The translations under genes and the position numbers were made by a program. Source: Pipra filicauda (Eukaryota; Chordata; Aves; Passeriformes; Pipridae). From it: 64,000 bases of DNA. The stretch lies in contig NW_024104332.1 of the NCBI RefSeq assembly GCF_003945595.2, positions 1,922,001-1,986,000 on the forward strand, read 5' to 3'. Below the pieces are notes generated by a model. The model was not told where the DNA came from and made no database searches. It saw only the letters and a program-made list of their open reading frames with translations. Below, one piece after another: positions 48,534-60,764 of the stretch. Position 1 is the stretch's first letter, and every line of letters begins with the position of its first letter.

Positions 48534-49747
48534 AACATCAGACATTGCTGCTGGAGGAGGGAAACGACCAGAATCAGAGAGACTTTTGCCTCCTCCCAGG
48601 GCAGTTTTTTGTGCCCTGGCTGGGCTCCTTGCCCACCAGCTCTGTCCCCTAACACATCACCCAAGGGAAGCCCACAGCAGCACTGAAATAACCATGGAGC
48701 AGTCCTGACATGGCACAGATTGCTGGGGGGCTATTTCACTTTGGAAAAACTTTTTCCCTATCCTTTTCTGCACAGAAAAGTCCCCAGCTCTGTCTCATCC
48801 CATAGCCTCTAACACCCACAGGATGGGGTACCATTTTGTGCCCCTTTCTACTAGGAAAGGGGGACCCATCTTCCCGGCCCTGCAGTGAGGAAACGCCCGC
48901 CAGCCGTAAGGCTGACTGACCTGCACGCTCGTGGCTTTGTAATTCTTCTCTCCCTCCTGCACTTGCATTAACTTGTCTGGAACTACAGCAATCATGAAGA
49001 ATCCCCAGTCTTTTCACTGCCCTGCGAACAGCATCTGGGGCTCTGACACACTGGAGCTGCAGTGTGGGTCCAGCAGCCCCTCAAACCCACCCTGAAATGA
49101 GGGACCCGTTGTGAAGGGACTGACTATGATGCTGTCAAAAAATGATGCTGCTCTTCCCCACCTTAGAGAAGCAAACGCTAAAGAGGAGCAGCAGTGCCAT
49201 TTTGTCAGATCCATGTTATTAGTCAAACTGGTAATTAAATACCTTGTGGAGGTCTACTTACCTTTTCTGTGAACACACACAAAAAAAGTGGACTTTCAGC
49301 CTTTTCTGCACATCCACGATGTGAGGGATCAAGAAACAATCTTGCAGGTTGAAGCAAATGGAGGTCAAACCACTTATCTAACTGAAAAAGAATATTAAAG
49401 TCTGTATGCAGAAGGGGTTTGGGTTACTAAAAAAAATCTTCGGGCTGATGAGATGTGGCATAATGACTTCCAGTGAAGCTGATCTTTAAATCAAATTCGA
49501 TTTAAAAATAATTTGCATTTGTGTTTTTTTTTTAAATACCACTGTAGTCAACACTGGGAGAAATGATTTAGGCAAGCAATAGGTTACTCATATCTTCGAG
49601 ACAAAAGGAGGCACTTTTATGGATTTCTGTAGTTAAGCATGACCTATCAGGCTCCACAGAGGCCTTTGTGGATGAAATTCAGTAACCACAGTTGCAGAGG
49701 GTAACAGTAGATGGTCTCTGCAGGCTGCAGGAGCCATGCACCGATGT

Positions 49748-49829
49748 CACAGAATCACAGAAAGGTTTGGGTTGGAGGGAACCTTTAACGATCATCTAGT
49801 CTAACCCTCCTGCCATGAGCAGGGACAAA
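49748..49829 (-). mobile_element. CR1 LINE, very short 3'-end fragment
   Basis: The plus-strand sequence CACAGAATCACAGAAAGG, followed by a GGTTGGAGGGAACCTTTAA-type segment and CCTGCCATGAGCAGGGACA, matches the reverse complement of the avian CR1 3' terminus. The element lies on the minus strand with its 3' end at about 49748. Only about 80 bp remain, so it is extremely 5'-truncated and has no coding content. Confidence 0.88.
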
Positions 49830-51515
49830 TGCTCATGTACATGTACCCAGAAACACTTCCGAAGTGCAAATGAATTAGAACTGGTTGAATTAGTCTCTTT
49901 GAATAATTTGGCTGCTACATTTTGCATTAATTGTTGAATAATTTATTCACAAATACATTTTCTCAATTATTTGACCTCTGCTACAAATAATGAATGTTAT
50001 TTGGCAAATAATTTACTATACAATATTTATATGAACACATTAATTCTGAATATATTTCCCTATTACTCCATTACTTCCAAATTCACTGTTTGATCTCAGT
50101 ATAGAGAGCAGGCAGCCATCTTTTACAAGTCATTTCTATTGCCTAGTCTGGTTCATTCTAATTCAAATATCTCAGTACATATTCCAAAATATTTCAGCCT
50201 CTTCTGGGCACATTCCCTGTGGATAAAGCCTGGAGACCTCTCGGAATAAACACAGGTGATGTGCAGGCAGGTGCAGACATAGGTAGATGGACCAGGGGGA
50301 ACAGAAAACATGGGAAATACTCAAACAGAGGTACGGCAGGGAGGGGAGGGGGGTTGGAAGCCATGTGTGAGTATTCAGAATTTCACTGAGATTTGACAGG
50401 ACTAAACATATAATTCCATAGCTCTTGGGAAAACCATAGCCTTTGCTGAAATACTTTTTATCTCTGTGGTACAGTGATACAACTTACTCTTTATTTAAGC
50501 ACCAGGACAGTAGACTGGGCACAGATGGAATCAAAGTCTAGAAGATGGACAAAACCTACGCTGCTTTACCAACATCATGTTGGGTCGTTAGAATGAGCAG
50601 GTGGGAAACTGGCTGGAAATACATGAAACTGGCCTGAAATACATGTAATAAACATAACCTCAGGAACCTCTCTGAAAACATTTGCTCTCTCTACTTGGAC
50701 ATGAGCAACACACCAACACGCCATGAAGGAATAGTGCTGGATTTAACTCTGCCTTCCGGTCAGCTACAGAAATAGAGAAACATCAAGGTGCTCCTGCACA
50801 TGCAAATAGGATGGAGGAGCATTAAAATCCCTAAACAATACATACTTGAAAGGATATTTCGTTCACTGATTAACGGCAAACACATAAAACTTACTTTCTT
50901 CTAACCATGCCCTCATGACTTGCAGTCCAGCAGTTTTCCTAGCGAAGAGCACCAGAGGGAGCACACAAGTCCTCTGGTTGGAAGGCTTCACATGAGCACT
51001 CGTTGAGCTGTCATTGGCGGACTTGTGATTTCCCATGTTCATAATCAATCTGGGACAAGGAATATAATCAAAGGGATTCACAGCCTTATAAGCCCCTTTT
51101 CAGCAGCACAACATGTGGGCACATGCTTGCAACAAACTCCTTGATGGCCTAGTTTTCTGCTGGAGAAGGAAGCACAGGAAAACCCTTCTATTCTGTAATT
51201 TTATACCACCATTGGAGGTTGAAGCACTGCAGACTGAAGCATGTCGTGTGAAGAGTATAAAGAGGAGACAAAGCACTGTGTACATCTGGGATGATTTCAT
51301 CTCCTTCACTCAGAGAATAAAGGATGATTGAGTCAAGACCACTATCCTGCAGCAATCATATATATTCTCTGCCATTCTTGTACCTTTTTTATGCTGTATC
51401 TTGAACACAGAAAACCAATTTTGACTTTCCTGGATTTTGAGTTTCTCTTGCCTGAGTTTGATTAGAGAAGACAGCCAGTGTTTCTCAGTTCTCCCTGCCC
51501 TCCGTCAGTTTATTC

Positions 51516-51538
51516 CTTTTTTGTTTGTTTGTTTGTTT
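51516..51538. repeat. (TTTG)n microsatellite
   Basis: About four TTTG units in a T-rich stretch. Simple repeat in non-coding sequence. Confidence 0.75.
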
Positions 51539-52262
51539 TCCAAATGTAACTTTTTTAAAAAAATTTTTCACTTTCCTGTGGCAAACAAAAATCAGCCTTT
51601 TTGGTGAATTCCCATCTGGAGAAGGTTTGCTTATATACTATCTAGAGCCATGCAAGACACAGTGAGCCATAAAATCTGTAGACTGTCATGGAAGTTCAGT
51701 CAAGATGATTTTTTTTTCCTGGGAATCCCCTCCCATTCCAATAACAGTTCATACAGTTTATTCAAGTTCAGATGGAAAATATTATCTATCCCACAAATAA
51801 ATGGACTTGGTTGGAAGAGATGATTACCAGCTTGTAGCCAGCTCTGAACAGAGACACAAGGCTAAACCTTGAGGAGTCATCTCCAGTACCATCTCTTATC
51901 TATATCACAGGGTGCATAATTAGATGACAGATCTTGATCTTCATATAACAGGAGTCAGGTGTAGTTTTAATTTATTTTCCGTCCCGTGCATGGCTTTTCT
52001 AGTCTTTGTTACTTTAGTTTTAATTAATTTTGTCCATAATTCCCTTCTAAACAATCTATCTTGTAACTGATTTGCACGTGGAAGAAGCTGAGGAGCGACA
52101 GAGAGATTTGCCACTCTCATTTTGCACCTGCTTGCTTACATCTTAACAGGATGCTCCTTTCTCATGCACATTCTCTCACATCTCTTTCAGTTATAGGTGG
52201 ACCCCTTCAAAATGTCATTTCTAAGTAGCCTCCCAAAGAGAGGCAAGCTGTGGTTTCTTTCC

Positions 52263-52285
52263 TGATATCTTTCCCAAAGATATCA
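52263..52285. repeat. Perfect hairpin, 10-bp stem and 3-nt loop
   Basis: TGATATCTTT (52263-52272) is the exact reverse complement of AAAGATATCA (52276-52285), separated by CCC. It lies in unrepetitive non-coding DNA. It could be chance, a binding site for a dimeric factor, or a remnant of a larger inverted repeat. Flanking bases do not extend the stem. Confidence 0.85.
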
Positions 52286-53517
52286 TTTAACAGTGTCCCT
52301 TGGGATACTCTAAGAATTCCTTAGAATGCTCTTCCCCCACTATTGTCATCTATTTTCTTATTCCCTGTATTGGGTTTCAGTGGCATTCCCCAGGAAAACA
52401 TTTCTTTTCTGAATTATAATATTTACATAAAGCTGCATCTGTGGGAAACTTTACACCAACAGCAAAGGCCAAACAACAAAAGGGGTGATATTTACAAGAC
52501 ATATAGATCTTGAGATACTCCAGTAAAAAGGGACACATTTCACTGACAATTAATTAATTTCTTACAGTTGTTGAGTTCAATTTGCTCACAGTCATGGCTA
52601 CAAATGATGCACTGATCTCGGTTCTGGACCTGTGGACAGCTAATGAGTAGGAAGTCCTTAACTGAGGTTCCTGGCTGCATCAAAAAATAGTCTTTTTTAT
52701 AAATCAGAAATGATAGCAAAGGGTTGAGCAATTTTTTGGCTGGTTTTGCTTGACCTGATAGTGCTCACTCTCACAGTGCCCATGATCCTGGACAGCGTAA
52801 CATCATGTGACATCTTCTTCCCTCAGGAACCAGAAAATATGTTGATCCACTTTACCAAATCGTGGGCTAGCAGCATCATTTAGTGTACAGTCAGAATTAC
52901 TCAGTCCTCATTTAGGTCTTTTTCAGCTTTGTTTTTTGAGGACAAGCGATCAGTCTCTTGAACAGCTTCCTTCCTTCCTGGGAAGGTCAGGATGCCCTTA
53001 GTCACGACTGGATTGATGCAGGAGGCTTCACAGCACTCAGCATCTATTTCTCCTTCCCACATTTGTCTACATCTTTCCTTGTTCTCCCACAGTTCTATCA
53101 CCTGGGATGGTTTTGACAATTCTTTCCTACATGCTTAATCTGATTTAGTTTCCTTATATTTCCCCGGGGACCTGAGTTGCTGTTCGTGCCCTAAATCATT
53201 TAGTTTCCCTTTAGAGAGAACACCATTCAGTGTAATTGTAGTGTCCCCAGTCCCAGCAACAGGAAGTGGAGTATGGAGCAATTTTAAGCTGCTCAGCTAC
53301 TTTGGCTTATATTTTGCTCCCTTCCATATTGTTCTTCAGGTAGGATCCCCCACTAGGCCAACAGAGTTTTGATAGAGCATCTATTTGATTTCTCTCATTT
53401 CATGCATTCTTTGCTTTGTCTGCTTGAAAACATGGCTCAGTCACAGCTTATGTCCCCCTATGCTCAGCAAGATGTCACACATTTTTAACCACACAATCTC
53501 ACCCTGCAAAAAGATTT

Positions 53518-53535
53518 AAAAAAAAAAAAAAAAAA
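53518..53535. repeat. Poly-A run (A18)
   Basis: Eighteen consecutive A residues following GATTT. I looked for a retrocopy upstream and for flanking duplications and saw neither, so it is listed as a simple repeat. Confidence 0.85.
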
Positions 53536-54279
53536 GAGAAAAAGTCTTCAGGCAAGTAAAGAGCATTGAGTCCTATGACAAAGTAGGCTGTGTTTCTTAA
53601 TCACCAACTGCTGCCTGCAAGAGCAGTATTTCCTTTTATACTCTTACGAATGACTTCTTTTATTTCCCTTTTTTCTGTCCAGCAAATGCTCAGCTGACAG
53701 GATAGCAATGCTTTCTCATTACCTTCAGGGAGACAGGCACTACTCAAAGCAGCGAGAGTAAATCCTTTGCCCATGTCCTAAAGTACTGAGAAGAGAAATG
53801 CAGGTCCTCAAAATCCCACTTGATTTTCAGATAAGTGCAGCTCACCTTGTTCTGCAGTCTGGCCTTTTCCTCTCCACTTCTGCCTGATCTGCTGTGTCTT
53901 TTGCTTCAGTGACAAAATAAACACATGATAGATACAACCCCACATGACAGATGGCATTAAAGAGGCTTATTTACAAATGCTCACATTTTTCAAGATGAAA
54001 TTTCCTGATCCAAGATGGAAACTCCGGTGGAGCCTTATAATAAATATCAAACCAGTAACTCTAGAGTGTTCCCAATTAAGGCCAGTCCCCCACTGCTCTT
54101 CTGGTCTGCTCTGCCAACCCCATAAACCATCTGTGTGAACAAGCTGGATCAGAACATTTTAGAGAACTACATCCTTCTCCCCCAGACAGGGTTTAGAAAT
54201 GTAAACCATGTAGGAGGATCTATGCTTCAGGCTGGCTACTCTAAACAGAACAACTTCTAATTAATTTTTTTTTTTAATA

Positions 54280-54540
54280 CTGCCACGGGCTCCTCTTAAA
54301 TTGAGGAGAAATGCATTCTACATTCCTTTACAGAAAGGCATTATATATTACACTTAATCTGATTATGTAGGAGAAAAATAAACCAGCCGAGCTTCTAGGA
54401 GCTTTAAATATGTCCTTTTAAACGGTGTTTAAACAGAAGAGTGTTTATATCAACTCACTTTAATAAGAAGTAAAGCACCTTTAAACAGTGGTTTTAACAT
54501 ACCTCACAATTATCATATTATTGCAGATGCCTTGTTATGA
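54280..54540. promoter_or_regulatory. Candidate AT-rich regulatory element with forkhead-like motifs
   Basis: The segment carries ATAAACCAGCC, GTGTTTAAACAG and GTGTTTATATC, all resembling the forkhead core RYMAAYA or its complement. TTAAATATGTCC and CATTATATATTACACTTAATC occur nearby. It is unrepetitive and has no open frame of interest. The motif cluster suggests a conserved enhancer, but AT-rich DNA yields such cores by chance. Confidence 0.22.
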
Positions 54541-57500
54541 GGACATCTTACAAAGGAAAAAAATTCTGAGCAAAAACTGCTGTCACTAAATTGTAATTTA
54601 CTGACTCTAAAAGTGTTAAAGAATTACAGCAATAGAGATTGAAGATTATCCACCAAGGAAATGAGCCTTGAAATCTGTGTCACAATGTGTTTGGTTACAA
54701 TTTCATTTCTGAGGGAAACTGTATTTCAGAAAAAAAATCACATAAATCTTTTCAAATAAGGAAAGATATACTGGGGAATCAGGATGGGATTATGTCTCCT
54801 GGCCATTTCTTCCATCCAGATGAATAACCTTATCCACATGAGCAGTGAAAAGTCAATTCATTATTCTAAATGAATGGTCCCAGCTGACTCAATTGAGCCT
54901 TGAAGAAAGCCCCGAGGGTTGGATGTGATGGTGAAGCTGCCCTGGATACGGTGTTTGGACAAAGCAAGGACCAGAACCTCAGCCTCACTCTCTTTCCATT
55001 TTACTATATCACACCTTTGTTTGCTAATGGAAACAAGTGTGAACATAAAAACTGGCAAAAATGAGAGGTGAAATTTTAACCCAGCCTTGTAGCTCATTCC
55101 ATGCAAGCAAAACCAAACCTAACACTTAACTAATGACTCTGATATGATCTTCTCAAAGAGGTCAGGTCCAGAAGCATGAGGAGATGTTGAGAGAAGGTTA
55201 AAACTGACAAAAAGCTACAAGTGAAGAGTATTTAGAAGAATCCCTCTATGTGTGACCAAGCTGTATGTGTCATAGCAGGGTTGAAACTAAAAAGAAATAA
55301 ACTGTAATTTGTGTTACATAATAAGCTTAAGTGATCAGTAAAGAACTGGAATAATTTGTTATAGGATTTACAGGCAACCAATAGAAGACAAAGCACTTAC
55401 AAGTGTGCCATGCTGAGGTGAACCCTTCATTTTTGCAAACAGCTGGACAGTGGCATTCAGGAGTAGCAGCTCTATCATTTGTTTCTTTGTGGCCTCTGTC
55501 ACCTTATGTTAAGAAAACCAAGGCAAGGTTATATTTTGTTTCTGCTTTCATGATTTTCCTTTCCCATTAGCTTCTGAGCCAAAAGACCTAAGGCACTTTG
55601 GGATATTTGATGTCAGCTGGGGAACTCCTTAAGGTAACTGCTGCTGTTAAATGCAAAAAATCAGAACCCTTTTCTACACTCTCAGTCCCACCCAAGCTCT
55701 AACTGATTTCTTCAAAGTAAACTTAGCCCAAGACTAAAATCTACACCCAGCACATGTTTAATACCATGGAGGCTATAAGATCATCTTTAAAAGGATGATA
55801 CCTGTCATTCACAAGATGCCCATATTGCTATACACTTCATCCAGTGCAAAATTACTCATCAGACTGTATCATCTGTACCCCAAAGACCAGTAGGAAATGA
55901 AGGTAACAAGCAGCAGTAACAAAAGCCTACATATGGTGCACAAAACCTACCTGACCCTGCTCACTGAGTCAGATCTGCCCAGAGAATGACAGACCAACTC
56001 CTCCCTCTTAGAGAAGGATATGGATCAACCCATTACAGAAGCATCCCACCTTCTTAAATCATGAAAATCTAGAACAGTTCAAACCTCCTCACTAATGATT
56101 ACAGGAGTTTTAATTGCTTTCATTTTGAAATTCAAATTGGATGCAACACTTGAGCACCGGTAATTACCTTTATGGAAGTGAAAATTTCCATCAGGTTAGG
56201 GCACTTTCCATATATCAGGCAGAAAAATTACAAGATTCAAGGACCAAAACCTGAAAATTAACAAGCTCTGATTCAAAATAAGATTCACATTTCCAGTGAT
56301 GAAGACAATTAACTACAGGAACATAGGAAGCTGATGGATTCACCTCTTCTGTAAGTGAAGATTGAATGACTTTCCCGAGGGTTTACTGTACCACACACAT
56401 AAGACAGGAGCAAAATAGAAGTTATTAAATGAAATCTTTCACTTTGTGTTATAAATAATGTCTGAACAATTGCAATGACACATCCTGCCTTTACTGTTAA
56501 CAAAATTTGCAGTTGTTGCCATAAACAGTCCACATTTGGATGCTTCATCATAGAATAAACTTTAAAGGAGGAAGTGATATTGTTGAACTCTGGAGCTGAG
56601 CTGAAATCACGAGTGCATGACATACAGCTGGTATTAAAATTAAGTTGTTAAATTGGTATGCAAATATCATACTATCTATCATTCAAGATTCAAAAAGCAA
56701 CCAGGAGGACAGGAACCAAAATAACAAAAGGTATGATCTCTAATTGTATCACTAGGCATCCTTTATGTCTCTAATAAAGTACTGGAGCTTAGTTACTGCT
56801 GAGAGGAGGAAAAGCTGATAATACTCTGGTTGATGTTGCAGTACAAAGGAAGCAGAGAATCTTAATCTGCAGATAAAAGAGACATAAGCTCTAATGAACA
56901 CATGCTTAAAAAAAAGACCCCCCTCCCAGTCTAATAGCCTGAAGGTATCTTAAGTAAAATGTCTGAGAATGAAAACTGATCTGTTTAATTAATGCTGAGC
57001 TCTAATCGTTAACACCAATTACATAACAAAAACTATCCAGGATTCATGCACTAGGAAATTAGATACAGTAGACAAAACAATAATTAAAGTGTTGAACATA
57101 TTTGCTTCTGGAACAGGGTCTAGTACATCTAGGCTTTTGTAAATGCAGGATTGTATCCTTCAACTGTGGCACAGATGAACCACCTGGGCTGGCGATTTTT
57201 GTGATGTGGGACTTCCAACATGATCCACCACTGCTGTGGTTTGCTTCTATGCCCATGATGAAGCTAGAAGCTGCTATTTCCCGTGCTTTTTGTACAATTG
57301 GTTTGGCTTAACCGGTCACTGAGTCAGCACAAGCCAGAGCATGAACAGCAGCTGCTCACAGTCTCTTCTGAAGCAGCAATGAAGAGGCATCACATGAAGA
57401 CAGGAAGTAACAAGTCCAGAATACATGAAGGGAGACACACTTCAAATATTGTGGAAGACTAAAGATACTATAATACACAGAGATTCCAAAAGTGATGAAA

Positions 57501-60500
57501 TAGCAGCATCACGAATGCAAAAGGAGATACAATACCTCTGAGCTGGAAATTGGAGCTCCAAATGACAGAAAATGGCATGAACTTTGAGGAAGTAGGGAAT
57601 GATTGCCTTGTTCATCCGGTCTTACCCATTCCTGTTGGCTCATGCTGGTTGTGGCTGCACACAGACCCCTTTCAAGGTCATCCTTTCTCTTGGAGATTTT
57701 GAGATTGGACCTGTTTTTTTTCTTTTTCCTCCATTAAGAACATATGCTGACCTCTATAGTGAACATTAATGGGGCTCACTATAAAACTTTCAAACAGCTA
57801 ACATGGTTACTTGGTGGATTTATATAATTTTATGTCAAATGGCAAACACTGGGGCTATTTGCCTTGTCAGTGGCACACTTCCACCTTAAGCACATCTTAA
57901 GCTGTTTGCCTTCTGCTGGTGCAAAGCTGACAGATGCTCTTCAGATGTAAAAGACAACCCCTGCCTCAACAACTGCAGCAGCTTTGCTCTCCTGGTAGGG
58001 CTGGAACTGCTAACTACCTGCAGCTAAAATCACAGCTCTCCCTTGCACAGCAACAGGTCATGCCTCATTTCTGGGGTCCTGCAATCTTGGTTTCTATAGC
58101 TGCTCTTAAAAGGTTGGTACAGCAATCTTCACTTCCAAACATCTGCAGTGCACCCTTGCTGTCCCCTCTGCTCCGAACACCCTTGTTCCTATGCACTGTT
58201 CTTCCTCCTTCAAGTCTAACAGAAAAGACTGAGCCATCCAAAAACAAACAACCCAAAAGGATCGTTTTCTTCTCTGACTCAAACCTCTGCACTGTGCAAA
58301 GCTTATACCTCCTTCTGACCGGTGGTCCCCAGGCATCAAACTTCAGCAATGTCTTTGAGAGATACAATAGTTGATGTTATCAAGAAACTGGTAAGCTGCT
58401 GTGGCTGATACATTGTCCACGAAGCAGTCACTTCCACCCAACCTAAGGCACCATCCTGTATCACCTCGCTCACTCCCTTCACAGCTCTTAGAAATGCTCA
58501 CTCAGTTTAGGTCATTTTGCCAGAATTGTTTGTGTCAGCTTACTATGTAAAGCAAAAACTCTTCCTCTCCCTTCCTCTCTGATTATATTTTCTCTACCTT
58601 CCTCCAAAAAATATCTGAGCAGAATTTGCTCAGTCCATCTCTTCCCTTCTGTTCCTGCTCCCCGTTCGCAGCACAAAAGCTTTCCTTTGTCAGATTTGTT
58701 GGCCTGTGACTGACAAGCAATTACAATAAGTAATTTCATTTCAGTGGAAGATAATAAAATGTGATACCATAACTACCCACAGAGCCTCCAAAGTATTCAT
58801 GTTCACTCTAATAACCTGGTGAGATGCTGTTAATCTTGACAGAGGCTGCCCAGCAGGTGCTGTGTAGCTGAGTCTTCATATTCTTTCACTGTTTGATGAT
58901 CCTTCTACAGGGAAAACTCCAAGCTGTTAAAATGCAATGGCCCTGATCTATTTTTTAATTACATTTAGTTTATTAGAGGCACAATCAGATGCATAACTAG
59001 TCCTGGAGCCTGCCCTACCTCACCAAGAGGGAAACGGAGGTCTGACTCATTTAGGCTCTCACCATCTAGGAAGTGTGGAGCAGTTTCTCTCTGGGAGACA
59101 GAGGCATTGTAGGAAACATGCAGCAGAGGGGAAGTTCTCTTGTTTTCAAAAGCACATGATTTTTAACAGATATTTCCCTCCCCTGCCCAGAGACAAACTG
59201 CCTTTGTTTTCAGATATTCCTCCTAAAGCCAAGATGTGCCAAGGAAACTTTGCTGCCTATTTGCCATTTGAAATTCAGTCTGCCTGTCCCCTCAGGACCA
59301 GAGTACAAATGAGCTGTTTAAGGGTGAGGGGAGAGATACACATGGTGCCAAAGAATTACAGGTCTCCCCTTTAGACTGCAATTGCAGAATAACCCTTTAC
59401 CAGCTTTGCAGAAACAACATTAACTTCCCTTGAAACTCCTAGGTGCACAAGGGGAAGAGTAGGGAGAAAGGACATGACGGGAAAGCAAAATTTGCACCGG
59501 AAGCACATCCATGTCCCAACAGTAAAATGGTAATGCTCATTCCTCTTTAAAATCCTGGGTATTTCTCAGGACATACATCAACTTGGTGTACATCCAACCT
59601 GTGGCCTCCTGCTCCTGAGCAATCCCACCCACAAGAGTAAAGACAAAACCATCCCCTCAGCCCTCATCCTGCCACTGCTGCACAGGGGATGATTGAACAT
59701 ATAGGACCTGCTGAGTCCAGAGAGGAGCTCGTAACTGGGGCATGGCAATCTGAACTGTGCCCTTCACACAGACGAGCCTGAACCCCCTGATCTGCTCAGA
59801 GAAGGCAGAAGAGAGAGAGGGAGCAGGGTCCAGTCAGACAGGTTTCCACAGCATCAGTGGCACTTTTTGTGACAACCCTGTTTTCAAAATTTTTGTAACC
59901 ACAAACACACAATAATGGAGGTGAGAGGGCAGAAACCTCTCTTGGAGGGGGCTAGTTCAGGAACTGAAGTGTGAGGATGCTCCTTTTAAAGAGATAAAGC
60001 CAGAGGAGCTGCTCCCAGCCAAGAGCAAAAGAATTAAAATACTGCTGTTAAAATTTCCATGTCCACTTGAGAAGCCAGAGTCTAGCTACAAGATAAACTG
60101 GAGGGCCAAGATGTTCCTCATTAAAATCTGCTGTTCAATAGTGTCTCATTCATGTTAAATCCACAACCGTAATTAAACTGTTTTCCAAGCTTTTGAAAAG
60201 TAACTGAAATGCTCAGAAACGCTCTGAGGAAATGAGAAAAATAACTATGATGACTGTCTCCATCTTGCAAAGATAATATGCAAAACTCTATCCACCAGCA
60301 GGTGGGTTCCAGACTAAGACGTGTGATACAAGCTCCTCAGAGAGGAAGTTCTACACGGGTCAGATCTCACTCCGTTCCAAACCAAGAGGAGGGAAAGGCA
60401 TGAGCATCATTTCAGTCTTCTATTCTTCAACCAATACACATCCAGACCCCACTGAATTTCAAGGGAACTCAGTATTCATGGTGGAGAACAGTCTTCTGAA

Positions 60501-60748
60501 ACACGCTGCATGTTTGTCTCAGAGAGTTAATTCCTCTGCCCGCCTGTCATTTCTTTACAGCAAATGATGCCTTAGAAGAGAGGAGTAACATACATGTTCA
60601 AGATAGTTGAGCTGTTTTTCTCCAAACCTTGTTCAAATCACAACTACAAGATGTTCCCAGTATTGTCTAGAAATCTATTTATGTTACATCCTTAAACATA
60701 CTTCCCTTTATTCCAGAGGGTCTTCCTGAGTTTGCATAGTGAAAATGG

Positions 60749-60764
60749 AAAAAAAAAAAAAAAA
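60749..60764. repeat. Poly-A run (A16)
   Basis: Sixteen consecutive A residues in non-coding sequence, with no recognisable retrocopy upstream. Confidence 0.85.

Larger units (their letters stand above)
34911..49747. other. Unique non-coding sequence, no gene recognised
   Basis: Nearly 15 kb without a supportable gene or mobile element. Candidate regulatory segments with motif clusters lie near 37380-37510, 43465-43570, 46560-46610 and 46980-47135. A slightly CpG-richer patch is at 45310-45530, a purine-rich tract at 45141-45240, and a C9 run at 48525-48533. The 47.6-47.8 kb and 48.5-49.2 kb intervals are GC-richer than their surroundings but show no recognisable exon. Confidence 0.55.

Noticed and set aside
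57934..58374. 146-codon plus-strand open frame
   Set aside because: No recognisable domain. Minus-strand frames of up to 100 codons overlap it. It stops before the nearby donor-like CTGGTAAGC, so no exon model holds.
53518..60764. Poly-A runs at 53518 and 60749 as tails of processed pseudogenes
   Set aside because: No upstream sequence resembling a coding gene and no flanking direct repeats were seen, so they are treated as simple repeats.
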